This document shows, piece after piece, positions 39,706 to 53,800 of a stretch of 64,000 bases of DNA. The stretch lies in the NCBI RefSeq assembly GCF_037392515.1, contig NC_090280.1:25239118-25303117 (forward strand), read 5' to 3'. Under the pieces are notes generated by a model. That model had not been told where the DNA came from, searched no databases, and was given only the letters and a program-made list of their open reading frames with translations. The position numbers were made by a program, and so were the translations under genes. The stretch is from Haliotis asinina (lineage: Eukaryota; Mollusca; Gastropoda; Lepetellida; Haliotidae). Each line of letters starts with the position of its first letter. Position 1 is the first letter of the stretch.

Positions 39706-40800
39706 TTGCAACAAGTTAATTTTGTATTGTCCCCTGACACTGAGACAATTGGTCAGTTGCGGAAATCAGATTTATTGCAAATTTCTTCACATCTCAAACT
39801 TGATGCCAAACCTGCAATGAGGAAATTTCAGATTTTGAAAATTGTATTGAATTACAATGTTGATGAGGGAGTTTTTAAAGATGATGTTTTTAGAAATGGT
39901 CCAAGAGGAAGGTTCAGATCAATTGGAAATAAAGAAATTTCAAATTCAAAAAGAGGAAAACAGAAAACAAGAACAGAAAAGGTTGGATATAGATAAAGTA
40001 AACGAAATGGAAATGAAAAGGTTTGAAATGGAGAAAGAAATACAATTGAAGATATTGCAAGTTTTCAAAACCGTTTTCAGCCCTCAGATTCTTCCTCTTT
40101 TGATATTGCAAGGCATGCTAGACTGGTACCCCAATTTCATTAAAAAGGAGTAGACAAATATTTTCTACATTTTGAGAAAGTTGCTGAAAATCTCAAGTGG
40201 CCTAGGGAGTCATGGACTATATTACTGCAAACTGTTTTGAAGGGAAAAGCTCAGGATGCTTATTCAGCTTTGTAGATACAGCAAAACTCAGATTATGATC
40301 TTCTCAAGAGTACACTTTTGAAAGCTTATGAGTTAGTGCCTGAGGCTTGTCGTCAGAAATTCAGAAATGCTCACAAAAGAGACAATGAGACTTCTGTTTG
40401 CTAGAGAAAAGGAGACATTGTTTGACAGGTGGTGTGGGTCAAAGGAGGTCACAGATTTTGGTTTGAGTGTTCATTCTGACCTTAGGACTTATTTGGATGA
40501 ACGAAAGGTTGATGACTTACATAAAGCAGCAATGTTGGCAGATGGTTACTGTTTGACTCAGAAGAGTTCTTTTAGGTTTCTGGGCAAAGGTTTCTTGCCA
40601 AAAGGACTTTACCCCGGTTAAAACTTCAGGACATGAAGGTTACAGTGGTGTTAGAACAGGTTCAAATTCTAGTGGCAAGCAGTCACATAATTTTCAGTCT
40701 AAGCCTAAGATTACCAGTGGTTCTGATCCTGTTTGTGTGTATTGTAAGAAGTCAGGTCTTTGGATTTCTGCATGTTACAAACTCCAGTTTAGAAATCAGG
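39706..40800 (+). pseudogene. gag region of the gypsy element
   Basis: Broken open frames give a helical N-terminus (TETIGQLRKSDLLQISSHLK), a charged Lys/Glu-rich coiled coil at 39857-40050, and a retrotransposon-gag-like segment to 40620. A zinc knuckle CVYCKKSGLWISAC follows, in which the expected His is Leu. Several stops and shifts. Confidence 0.7.
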
Positions 40801-41400
40801 CTACAGGTTCCCTAAGTGCTTTTGTGTCCATCGCACCTAAGCCTTTCTTTCCAGGTGGTTCTGTTTGGGAGAGTACGTCTCCAGATTCTGTAGTTCAGAA
40901 GGAGTTTTTGCCCTTTGTTTACAAATGTTCTGTGTCACTTATGGGAGATAAATCTACCCCACGACCCGTTATTATCTTGAGGGATACTGGAGCTCTTCTA
41001 TCTCTGATTTTGAAGGATATTTTGCCTTTTTCTGATGAGTCTTCAGATGTTTTGCTTCATGGTATAGGTGGCAATTCTTCTGCTCCTCTCCATTTTGTGA
41101 ATTTGACTACAGATCTGATTTCAGTTGAGGTGAAAGTTGGTGTTCTTGATTCTGTCCCAGTTCGGGGTGTCACTTTGTTGATCGATAATGATCTTTTGGG
41201 GGCCAAAGTTGGTGCTGATCCTATTGTCACTGTTTCGCCGGAGAGTTCAGTTCAGAAAAGGTGGAGGATGAATTTCCAGGTATTTTTGCCATGTTGTGCA
41301 GTGACTCGTTCAATTATCTTTAAAGAGGACTTCTTGATAAGTCAGATAGTTTGTCAGGTGGTGAACACATTCTTTCCTGAGAGCAGTTTATTAGTTCACA
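40801..41400 (+). pseudogene. Aspartic protease region of the gypsy element
   Basis: Active-site motif IILRDTGALLSLI near 40983, followed by LLIDNDLLGAKVG and a second hydrophobic strand. Frame degraded downstream, near 41290-41417. Confidence 0.75.
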
Positions 41401-41416
41401 GGGTGAGGATGTTGAA

Positions 41417-42840
41417 GTGCAGAAGTTGGCTAGTAAGGCTGTTTCTTTTGAGGAGGTTGGCAAGGTTCCAGTTTGTTATTACTACAAGGACGGTGTTCTG
41501 ATAGGAAAGATAGGTTGCCAGATGTTCCTGAGAAGGATGTATGGAAATTGTACCATCAAATTGTGGTATCAAAATTATTTCAAAAACATGTACTTTCACT
41601 GGCACATGAAAGTCCCATGGCAAGTCATCTAGGTGTAAACAAAACTTTAAAGAAAAGAAAATTTTGGCACATTTCTTTCGGCTCAGTTTGAGACAAGAAA
41701 TTTTGCAAGACCTTTCATGCATGTCAAATTGTTGGAAAACCAAACCAGAAAATTCCTTCCGCTCCCTTGAAACCTATACCAGCTTTTGAGGAACCTTTCA
41801 GTAGAGTTATTATTGATTGTGTTGGTCCACTACCTAAGACTAAGTCTGGTATTTGCTCAGTATCATGTGTGCTTCTACCAGATTTCCTGAATCAATTCCG
41901 CTTCATGGGATTGGTGCTCCTGTGACTGTCAAGTTTTTCACCTTTGTTGGTTTGCCAGATGTTGTTCAGTCTGATCAGGTCTCAAATTTTATGTCTAAGG
42001 TGTTTCAACAGGCTATGTACCGATTTGGTATTAAGCAAGTTAAGTCTAGTGCTTATCATCCAGAGTCACAGAGGGCGTATGGGGAGGTTTCATCAAACTT
42101 TGAAAAATATGATCAAGACTTATTGTTTTGAGACCGAGAAAGATTGGGATGAGGGTGTGCATTTGTTGTTTGCTGTCAGAGTCAGCTCAGGAAAGTTTAG
42201 GGTTTAGCCCCTTTGAACTTGTATTTGGTCACAGAGTGTGTGGACCACTAAAACACTTAAAAGAACAATGGCTCAATGACAGACCTCAGATCAATCTCTT
42301 AGACTATGTGTCTACATTTAATGACAGACTATCAAAAGCAAGTGAGTTGGCCAGAAAAACCTTGCAAGTTTCATAAGAAAAAATGAAGCTAAACTATGAC
42401 AGAAAGTCAAAAGAGAGAAATTTTACTTGTGGTGAGAGAGTGTTAGTTTTGCTTCCCATTCCTGGTCAGCCACTGAGAGCAAGATATCAAGCTCCATATG
42501 TTGTTGACAAAAAGTTTAGCAACACAGACTATGTCGTCCTGACGCCTGGTCGTCGTAAACAAAAGAGATTGTGTCATGTCAATATGATTAAGAAATATCA
42601 TGACAGGTTAGAAAACAAACATGTCAATTGTATTGCCACACTCTCCCCAGTTACTGATTGTACTAAAGACAACTGCGAAAATGTTGACAACATTGGTGAT
42701 TGTGTTAGCAATGTGAAGTTTGATTATCTTAGTGATAATGTTTCACCAAAGTTGAAAAATTCTGATGTGTTAACTCACCTTGATGAGAAACTATCACATT
42801 TATCCCCTGAACTCCCCTGAGCAGAGAGTTCAAATGTCAG
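41417..42840 (+). pseudogene. Integrase region of the gypsy element, upstream of RT
   Basis: Zinc-binding half: LSLAHESPMASHLGVNKT followed by a Cys pair (CKTFHACQIVGKP near 41700). Catalytic core: VIIDCVGPLPKTKSG and QSDQVSNF carry the first two Asp; the Glu region near 42080 is shifted in frame. A C-terminal beta domain follows: CGERVLVLLPIPGQPLRARY, then RRKQKRLCHVNMIKKYH. The tail leads directly into reverse transcriptase once the LINE is discounted. Confidence 0.85.
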
Positions 42841-42998
42841 ATTTGCTTTATGAGTTCAAGTCAAGTGTTTTATTTCGTATGAAGGCCATCGGCCCATATA
42901 CAGTTATACAGATACATACATATATACGTTGAATGATACACAAGTACACTGTAAACACGCTTATGACAACATAAGAGGCACCATGGGATACAAATGTG

Positions 42999-43250
42999 CT
43001 ATCCATTATCCAACCGCTGACGTAGCTCAAAGCTCAAACATAAATATTTACAAAGACTATTCAATAACTCAGATGATGTGGAAGACAGTAATTGCTTGAA
43101 TTTATAGGTAGGCGGATTGTGATTATACATTTGTGGTAAATAATAGGTTCTTAGATTATTGTAGCATTCACATATAAGGATAAAGTGAAATTCATCTTCT
43201 ATTCCCTTATTACATATAGAACAAATGCGTTGATTAGAATCAACTCCCAA
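42999..43250 (-). pseudogene. LINE C-terminal zinc-finger region
   Basis: CSICNKGIEDEFHFILIC gives C-x2-C-x8-H-x4-C, the C-terminal finger typical of many animal LINE proteins. Separated from RT by frame breaks. Confidence 0.7.
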
Positions 43251-43576
43251 CCACCGTCCCTCATTAGCCTTTAGTTTTAGAATGCCCGCTCTGATCCTAG
43301 TAAGAATATTTCTGTATTTTTATTTGTTAGCATAGTCAGATATTTTTCCGGCTCTAATAGGCTTTTGTATTGTCTGTATAGCTTATACCTTGAACTTTCT
43401 TCCATGGTACTATTCCATGTCTGTATATACATGTCAACTGCGACTCTTTTGAACATTTGAAAAAACTACCAACACCTTGAAATAACCAAACATAACCAAA
43501 GCCATATGAAAACAATAAATTACGCACATATGAAACATAGTTAACATATCCACAGTTATCGTAATACATTAACATA

Positions 43577-44464
43577 TCATAAGCTTTTTTTTATTCTTTG
43601 TTGATGCATATTTACCAGTTTAAGCCAGTATTTTATAAAACGACACTGTGCATTTATATACAGTGGGTAACGTCCACATTCACCATAAACAATCACATTT
43701 GGTGTCTGGGGACCAACATTTAGGAACTTCTTACATGCAGTTAAATGTACATTTTCAATCTTATAAAATTTATTAATGCCCCACACTTCGGCACCATACA
43801 AAAGAATTGGCTGAATTTGGGTATCAAATATTTTGAAAAATACAGAATAGTCAACATTATCCAGTTCTAATGACAATTCATTGATAAAAAACGAGAAGAG
43901 GAGTGGACTTAGAATACATCCCTGCCTTAATCCTATTGGGCAATCAAAATAATCTGATAAAATATTATTACTTTTTACACAGGCTTTAACCGAATTATTA
44001 ATAGTTTTCAGTGCTCTAAGCATCTTTCCATTTAAACCAGTTGCATAAAGACATTGCCATAGTTTTTTACGGTCGATAGAGTCAAAGGCCTTTCGGAAAT
44101 CGACAAAGGCGACAAATACCTTCTTTTTCTTCTTCCGTATGGTTTTCTGAATGATAGCATATGATGTGAAAATGTGATCTGCTGTTGAACATCCGTTTCT
44201 AAAACCAGCCTGAGTTTCTGTCAATTTGTCTCTTAGGGTAGCCCAATTTGTCAATCTTGCATTAAGTATGCATGTGTAAATTTTACTCAAAGTGCAAAGT
44301 ATAGATATCCCTCTATAGTTGTCAGGATTGTCTCTATTACCCTTTTTATGTAGAGGGATGATAATTGCCTTTGACCACTGGTCAGGAAATAAAGCATCAT
44401 TGAACAACTTGTTAAATAATTTGCCCAAGAACGGGATAATAACGGTTTGTGAACATTTTAACAT
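43577..44464 (-). pseudogene. LINE reverse transcriptase with the catalytic YxDD part deleted
   Basis: RT blocks are readable: KAIIIPLHKKGNRDNPDNYR, AGFRNGCSTADHIF, VAFVDFRKAFDSIDR and GLRQGCILSPLLFSFFINEL. After ELDNVDYSVFF it jumps to QIQPILLYGAEVWG, so the (F/Y)xDD box and neighbouring region are missing. The enzyme cannot be active. Confidence 0.85.
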
Positions 44465-44985
44465 TTCAATTATGATATGATCATTGCCTGGGGATTTACA
44501 ATTCTTTAAGTGCTGGATTGCATCATGAATTTCTTTATTAGTTATGGGTGCTTCAAGAATGTCTACATCAAGATCTTCAAGTAGATTGTCATCTTGGACG
44601 GATGTATCATTATTAGCGGCAAGTAGATCTATGCTTTGAAATACATTCTTAAAATGATTCAGTCAGCTATCAAGTTCAATATTACAGTTTCTGTTATCAC
44701 GTCTGGAAATATTCTTTACTCTTTATATTTGTTTCTCATCTTGAAGTAGGCACGTTTATTATCACATGATTTGTGACGTCTAAATCATCTCAAATGCTGT
44801 CGTGCTTCTCGCTTAGCTTTTTTACATTTCAGAGTATAAAATCCTGTGTTATCGCCAACTGACCTACTTTTAAGGGATTTTTTCATACATTGAGATGCGG
44901 AATGAACTGCTTTCACAAACATATCTAAACTGTCAACTTCATCCACCATATCTTGAAGTGAGGGACATGAGTTACTCAGGGAATT

Positions 44986-45930
44986 TTAAAATTCCGATGC
45001 CTTGTTATCATTCCACGTGAAAGTAAAACTGCCTTCGGCATGGGACATAGGCTTAAAAGATATATCATTCGCAAGTTTACGAGTAGAAGCTGTTACCGAG
45101 TCGACACAGAGAATCACGGGCATATGTTTAGATTCAACTCTAGAATCGACTATAACATCATGTTGGATATAGAATAAATCAGCAGTACCAATAAAGTAGT
45201 CAACTACGCTACAACCTTGTTGGGATATATAAGTAAATTCTCCTGTATTGTCACTTGGCGTTTTGCCGTTAAAGATATACAAATTATGAGAAAAGCAAAA
45301 GTCAATCAGTTTACGACCAAAGGTGTTTACAGAACTGTCACATGAATGTCTTTCATTTACAGGCACTGAGGGTTCCTCCGGGAATGCAGCTTCGTCTAGA
45401 CCGTGAAGGTCAAGTGTGTCTGGTGGATTGTTATGGACACCTACACGAGCGTTCAAATCTCCTCAAATGATGACGTCACATCCGTGGTCTGAATGGTCTA
45501 TCAGCCACTGGTCAATATCATCGATAGCGGTTGTGCCGTCGGCTGCAACATAAAACGTTGAGCCGATAGGAGGTACATATGTTGCAAATACAAGGACATC
45601 TTTATTGGTGCCAACTGTACTTTTATCCAGTTTGATACAGACAACATTGTCAATATCTAGAGAAATGTGTTGGCATTTACTAGCTAGAGTGCTTTTCAAC
45701 AAAACGATCACTCCGCCAGATAATCTTCCAGCCTTTGCTATTCTATGAGCTTTGGATATGTACAAGTCGTAAGCAGAGAACTGGGTTATTGCTGTTAAAT
45801 TATCGAGAAATGTTTCCACTAGGCAGATAAACTCAAAGTTATGTATATAAGCAATAAAAGCGGGGTTGTCGACCTTTGACAGAAAACCCTCTATATTCCA
45901 TGTTAAGAATGTAAAACTGTAGCTGGAACG
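44986..45930 (-). pseudogene. LINE apurinic-type endonuclease
   Basis: The N-terminal LTWNIEGFLSK strand lies near 45890-45920, followed by ICLVETF, GGVIVLL, VFATYVPP, then after one in-frame stop (near 45463) DLNARVG and later VVDYFIGT and SKHMPV. These are the usual blocks of the LINE endonuclease fold. The stop and later frame loss show decay. Confidence 0.8.
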
Positions 45931-45971
45931 TAGTACACCTGATATATGCTGTAGATCTTCAATCTGGGCCG

Positions 45972-46316
45972 GAGTTCTGTCACTTACTTCTTGATGTGTC
46001 TGGTCGAACTGATGTTGTTAGCCATGATATATATGTAGGTGATGCTCTGCCTGTAAAACAACACCCATATCGGATGAATCCAGTGAAGCGTGAAATACTG
46101 CGGAAAGAGGTGCAATACATGCTGGACATTGACATCACTGAACCCATTGACAGTCCGTGGAGTTCACCATGTGTTTTGTGCCAAAGAGTGGAGGTGGTTC
46201 ACGCTGCTGTGCTGACATGAAAGCTGTCAATGCACTCTCACGAACTGATTCGTATTCTATTCCGAGAATGGACGCTTGCATTGATCGCACTGGTCAAGCT
46301 AGGTATATAAGTAAAT
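45972..46316 (+). pseudogene. Gypsy reverse transcriptase, N-terminal part
   Basis: Contains GRTDVVSHDIYVGDALPVKQ, HPYRMNPVKREILRKEV and, in a shifted frame, DSYSIPRMDACIDRTGQARY. The segment preceding the RT is in frame with the end of the integrase region across the LINE target duplication. Ends abruptly at the next insertion. Confidence 0.85.
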
Positions 46317-47463
46317 GTAATAGGACGAGTCTGGCCATCAATGGACTTTGCGTTGTGTGTTTTTATAAAAAGGTGTTCCGTGGAAACTTTAATGGCCAAG
46401 CTCGTACTGCCACCCCAGGTTCTTTCCACTTTTTGTTGCGGGGTGAATGACAACTGAACTCAATATAGTTTTAACAAAGATTATTTATTACAATAACATA
46501 GTGTAAATAATTGCACCTATAAGAACCTTAAAGCTTTATGAAAACATAACACAGAGGCAAGTCAGAAGCATTTCCCACAACTAATACCAACCTGACTAAG
46601 TTCTGCAATAAATACAATGTCTCACAGAAAACATTCACGAGTCAGGTCTGGTGCCCGCTCGATTCAACAGTAACATGCATCAACAACCCGCAACGTCTAC
46701 ATGCCACTTACTTAGAAGTAACCAACTAACTGCTATAACTCAATGTGAGACAACAACTCACGACTGCTACAAACTGTAACACGACTGATGCGAACTCAGC
46801 TAGGTTCTGCAGTAAACATCTAACTGCTACAAGTCAACGTGGGACAACAACTCACGACTTCTACAAACTGTGTCACAACTGATGCTAACTCAACTAGATT
46901 CTGCAGTAAACTTGCAATGAAAAAAGTGCTTAAAATCCTCCCGCAAAAACTCAACTAAATGAGACTCTACATACGACTTTTACTTTCCTACTTGCTCTAA
47001 CCTCTACTATTTTATAACTAAAACGGAGTACATGGAGTCACTAAGCTGTCATAAATGAATCCATTCACTCTGTTGGCACTACATTATCTCTAACAATTAC
47101 AACTTTATTGTTAATCAAACATATTAAGAGGGGGTGGGAAAAGGGTTTCGTTCTGATGCAGAACGTACGGAGTGGGGAGCTCTCACCTCCAACCAGTTAC
47201 TGGTCGTCACGGACTCATTAGTGACAGGCGCTCCAGCGCTTATATACCCGGTCCGAGCGACTACCCGGATGAAGAAAGTTTGGCTATCAGTGATTGGCCT
47301 GGATAACTAAACCATGTGGCATTTAGCCACAACAGACGAACTGACGGACTGACCGACGGACTGACTGACTGAACTAGGAAAACATTCGAAGCACTCAACA
47401 ACGCTACCGGAATACACGCGAGCTGCAACTCTCATCAGTGCCCGTAAGCATTGACGAGTTACA
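46317..47463 (-). mobile_element. Probable LTR-retroelement fragment inserted in RT
   Basis: Interrupts the RT. On the minus strand 47463-46434 looks like an LTR: it begins TGTAACTCG, has a TATATAAGCGC promoter-like word and an AATAAA site, and ends CCCGCAACA. About 117 bp of leader-like sequence follows. It also contains internal repeats around 'ctcacgactgctacaaactg' (46750-46870). No clear target duplication, so boundaries and class are tentative. Confidence 0.4.
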
Positions 47464-47469
47464 GACTCT

Positions 47470-48180
47470 TTTTTATCGCATACGTTTTACTGAAGGACTC
47501 CTGGCAGATTCCACTCACAGACCGTGCAAGGAAAATATCGGCATTCGCTACTCCAGATGGACTGTATCAATACAAAGTGATGCCGTTTGGTCTGAAGAAC
47601 GCTCCACCAACGTTCCAGAGACTTGTCAACAATGTCACATCAGGCCTTGCCCGTGTCGAGCCTTACATGTATGATGTCATCGATTATTACGACATGGAGT
47701 GGGATGACCATCTGAAAAGGACTCATGCTTTCTTCAAAATACTGTCTCAGGCAAAGTTAACTGTGAATCTCACCAGGTGTGAATTTTAAAGGCACAAGTT
47801 GAATTTTAGGGCATGTTGCAGGGCACGGCCAGGTACAACCAGTTCATGCTAAAGTTGAAGCAATTGTACATTTTCCAGTGCCTCAATCTAAGAGAGAAGT
47901 CATGAAATTCTTGGGTATGGCTGGCTATTACAGAAGGTTTTGTCAAAACGTCTCAGATGTTGTATCACCACTTACCAACCTTTTTGGGGAAAAGGTAAAA
48001 TTTCAGTGGGATGGCAGTTGTCAGACTGCATTTGAAAAAGTCAAAGCCATACTCATGAATTCTCCAGTATTACAGGCACCAGATTTTGAGAAAGTATTTA
48101 AGTTGCGAGTTGTCCTGATTCAAGAGGATGATTCAGGAACTGAACATCCAGTTTGTTATTTTTCAAAGAAATTTGACGAG
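47470..48180 (+). pseudogene. Gypsy reverse transcriptase C-terminal part and start of RNase H
   Basis: LLKDSWQIPLTDRARKISAF, then YQYKVMPFGLKNAPPTFQRL, are intact RT blocks. The catalytic YxDD is degraded (YMYDVIDYYD). After a stop near 47790 the connection continues with KFLGMAGYYRRFC, VKFQWDGSCQTAFEKVK and HPVCYFSKKFDE. Confidence 0.85.
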
Positions 48181-48503
48181 TAACATATGTCATATTTGGG
48201 ATTTCACTTTCTCAGTAAAGTACAAATTCTAGTACTTTTTTGGTTGAGTCCCATCCGGGATTCGAACCCGCACTAACTAACCCTCAGAGTCAGGCACCTA
48301 CTCGCCAGCACACAAAGTCAGCCAACTAACCCGCTCAGCCACCGCCCCTTCCACTGAGCGGGTTAGGCGGCTGACTTTGTGTGCTGGCGAGTAGGTGCCT
48401 GACTCTGAGGGTGCGGGTTCGAATTTGTACTTTACTGAGAAAGTGAAATCCCAAATATGACATATGTTGCATTTGACCACTTTCTAAATGGCATCGTGTA
48501 ATC
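48181..48503. mobile_element. Palindromic tRNA-like insertion, 323 bp, with 12-bp target duplication
   Basis: Flanked by aaatttgacgag (48169-48180 and 48504-48515). Outer inverted arms 48183-48229 and 48421-48467 pair perfectly ('acatatgtcatatttggg'...). The inner part folds back too. Each inner arm carries a class II tRNA-like head: A-box-like ggctgagcgggttagg and B-box-like gggttcgaatccc. The two halves face each other head to head. A tail of about 35 bp follows the right arm. This could be an inverted SINE dimer or a foldback element. Confidence 0.75.
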
Positions 48504-48751
48504 AAATTTGACGAGCACCAAAGAAATTATTCTACCATTGAGAAAAAGACATTTTGAAGTGCACCTTGGTACCACCACTTTCACAATTGAAGTGTTTTAC
48601 TAATCACAATTCCTTGACTTTTCTTCACAAAATGAAGAACAAGAACCAAAGACTTATGAGGTGGAGTTTGACCTTGCAAGGGTTCAGTCTTGCGATCCAA
48701 CACATTAAAGGCAAAGACAATGTTTGTGCTGATGCACTTTCCAGGGTATAA
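48504..48751 (+). pseudogene. Gypsy RNase H, C-terminal part
   Basis: The frame resumes after the insertion with an HQRNYSTIEK-type segment, then FTNHNSLTFLHKM and AIQHIKGKDNVCADALSRV, the standard end of gypsy RNase H. No integrase follows; the right LTR comes next. Confidence 0.85.
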
Positions 48752-48903
48752 ATGTATGATGACTTGATGATGCTGTATGTATGTACATTATGTCACAGTA
48801 ATTCTGCAAGAAGTTTTTCATATTACTCATATTATTATATGTCATGTTATTATATTATTATTGCTATGATTGTAACAGAAAGTTTCTACGAAACTTTTTT
48901 TCC

Positions 48904-48916
48904 TCAAGAGGGAGTG
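48904..48916 (+). other. Polypurine-like run before the right LTR
   Basis: 'tcaagagggagtg' immediately precedes the LTR start TGTTAGG, the position expected for the plus-strand primer. Confidence 0.55.
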
Positions 48917-50712
<1,796 letters not shown>

Positions 50713-50851
50713 ATGTTTATAGGGAAGTATCATCTAGTGAAACTACATAATGTGACACATAATATCAGAAACTGTACCTGTCAGTTTTTACTCGCCACAG
50801 TGGTGACTATGTTTCTGTTTTCCTCTGTGGCCGTTACACTATGTGGTTTTG
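50713..50851 (+). CDS. Ig receptor exon 1: signal peptide
   Basis: Hydrophobic core LLATVVTMFLFSSVAVTLCG. Start either at 50713 or, giving a shorter and more typical signal peptide, at 50809. Donor GTATGT at 50852; phase 1. Confidence 0.65.
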
Positions 50852-53800
50852 GTATGTATCTGTCTTCGAAAACTGACATATATTTTGAATCTGTGTTAGA
50901 GTTAATTTATGTATTATTTTTCTGCATTTGCTTTTGCATCCATTGTTATCGACTTCTGATTCTATTTACCGTTTCGTATACAGCTCTTGCCTCCATGACA
51001 ACTGAATACCCACACACTGTTACACGTGTTGGTGAAGATGTTAACATGACCATGAACCCAGACAATGTCAGCTTCATCTATTGTGTATGGGTGAATGGTT
51101 CGGTATCTGAGAGACTGTTAGTGGTCCAGCCCAAGTCACACCGTGTAGAGGTATCCAACAACAGTCACACCGACTACAGGACCAGGATCAGATACACCGG
51201 GGAGGACTCACAATCACAGACCGGACAGCTAAGGTTTACCATCTACAATGTTACTGTACAGGACGCTGGTACTTACTACTGTCAGGGAAGCAATGAAGAG
51301 AATGTTACTGGATGTAGACAGGTCGTCGTTGTAGCACGTAAGCACGTAACTATAAATTCCGAATATTAACATGTCACTAGCCTATATGTTATGGGCAGTA
51401 ACGATGAATTCTTCAAATGTAAAAACAGTTCGTAAAATCGGGGGGAGGGGGGGGTGGGAGAGAGGGGAGGGGGGTTGGCACTCGCATTATTGTATCAATG
51501 GATTTACTCATTCGTTCACAGAAAAGCCATCCACACCTAACATCACCGGACCTGCCTCACCTGTATCAGGTGAGAATGTCACCCTCACATGCTCCTCCTC
51601 CTCCCGGAGTCTACCCCCGGACCACCACCCACTGACCATGACCTACATCTGGAGGAGGGACGGGGTGCTGCTAGAATCTGGTGATGAGTCTCCTACAGGT
51701 GGAAATGAGATGACAATAGCCAACGTCAGCAGAGAGAACCACGGAGACATCTACAGCTGCCAGGTTGTGGAGGAGGGGCTGGAGTCTGACTGGAGTCTCG
51801 GACATGTATTGGATGTCCTACGTGAGTAAGACCTACCTTGTTTACGGTACAGGAACCTCGCATATCTTTGCAACTACGGCTCTGAGTATAACACCGTCAT
51901 AGAGCCCTCATGTCCTGAATCATTATTATAACAGCACTTTGGTGGTTCGGATCGGAATTAACGACAACATAGCCAAAATCTGTGATGAAAGTTTTCAGCT
52001 TCAAAGGTTTAACGAAACACTTCAAATACTTCAAACACGAATACTTCAAAATTATGTCACATCACTGTTGTTAATCTGGATGTGAGCTCAGATCAGCACA
52101 ATACATAATATAGATTGAATGAATCTGTTGCTACGACAACGAATGCAGTTTTTGTTCCTCGGTCTCGCAATTCGAGCCTCAGATTTCAGAAAATATAAAT
52201 ACTCGGTGACACACAAAGGCCAAAACAAGAATATTTAAAATATTAGGAAAATAAGGAACACAAGAGACTCACTACCAACCACGCATGGCAAAATTCAAGA
52301 CATTTAGAGTATATTTAGAGTATCTTCTACTATTCTGTATTCTATATTGTACGCAAATGTTTACACAAGACAAGCTTTCTCTCATTAACTTTTCATTTAC
52401 CTTCTGAAGTACCTAAATCATCTGTTAAAAACCTCCCCAGACACGACCACAATACGACCTGAAACAAGCCGTGAAGCGTCACTGAATATGTAACGCCAGT
52501 GTCATCTATCGGAACAATTGCGTCGTGACATTTGTATGTAACTTGGCGGCGCTCAACTGGCACTGACACGATACATTTCAACGTTCAGATTATTACTCAT
52601 GGTTCAACTATAGCTTTAAAATCGTAACTATGTGTCGTCACAGTACATCACCGTGTTTATTCCAAATGACTGTCACGGCATAAAATGGGTTGACTGTGAT
52701 GATCAAGGTCGCGATTGATTAATGATTATTGATCGTGCAAACTGTGCATAACATCAGTATTGCACTATTTGGTGTTCCTTAATCAGTGTAACTGACGCCA
52801 AATGACGAGGGAAGTATCTTAGATGTGTTTTCCCCTCACCATCGCACATCATATATTCCAGATGGACCTGACCAGATACTGTTTGAAGGCACAAGGGACA
52901 AGCTGGAGGTAGAAGAGGGGAAACCTCTAACAGTGATATGTTCCGCTGACTGTAACCCTGCCTGCACTGTAACCTGGTGGGACACATCCACACAGATGGC
53001 GATCACAGGACACAGGAAGGCTATGCTGTCTATATATGTAGATGTGTCTCTGTCTGGACAGTACACGTGTCACGTCAACAACAGCCATGGGAGTTCATCA
53101 AGGAACCTGACACTGGAGGTCCTCCGTAAGGCCTCCACAGATTCCGGAAACATATATTAGTAACATAATATGTGACATTTAAAATTATATTTGAATGAGA
53201 CATGTAATGACTGTTTAAGTTTTTACTCCCTTCAAATTTCTCAAAACACACAGAGATTTTGAACAGGTATCTACCAAAATGTGGATTAGGAGGTCAATCT
53301 TGACTTTTAATCTGATGATATGACATCAAGTCAGTGTGATTCGTCACTCTCAGATTCCCCAAAAGCAAAAAAATCAGATCTGAACCGAGGAGAACAAAAA
53401 CATTACATATTTACTCTATTACATACATCATTTATATAATTCGACAAACAAACCAGTTCCAGTAAATCCTGACATTTGCGACTCTTGCTTCCATTTGAAC
53501 ACATTTCAATGTGATCTTACGCCATATGTTGTATGTATATTGAATGAAAGGAAAGCTTCTATTTGGTATGGTGAATGTTGCAGCACGTAAGTTAATTGAA
53601 TCTGGTGTAGACCCCATCGTACCTGTGACTGCCGCCTGTTCTGTCCTCATTGTCGTCATCGCTTTCGTCATCGTCGCCGTCGTTTTCCGAAGAAACAGGA
53701 CCAAGAAAGGTACTGTCTTTGTGGTGATACGAGAAAATATTAATTATGCTGCTATCGTATATCCTGTCATGCATCTCTTCATTTTATTACTTCAATTACA

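Larger units (their letters stand above)
42858..45971 (-). mobile_element. APE-type non-LTR retrotransposon (LINE) inserted between INT and RT
   Basis: Minus-strand LINE of 3,114 bp flanked by GAGTTC (42852-42857 and 45972-45977). Its 3' end carries AATAAA followed by 'acacttgactt'. It encodes an endonuclease and a reverse transcriptase with stops and a deletion. Clade not assigned; the tail zinc pattern is seen in several CR1/Jockey-type groups. Confidence 0.8.

Noticed and set aside
46317..47463. Complete second LTR retrotransposon inside RT
   Set aside because: Only one LTR-like segment and a short leader are seen, with no coding domains and no clear target duplication, so only a tentative fragment is annotated.
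48240..48440. Functional tRNA gene in the palindromic insertion
   Set aside because: A- and B-box-like sequences are present, but the acceptor stem is not formed and the halves are fused head to head with repeat-like flanks; better explained as a tRNA-derived mobile element.
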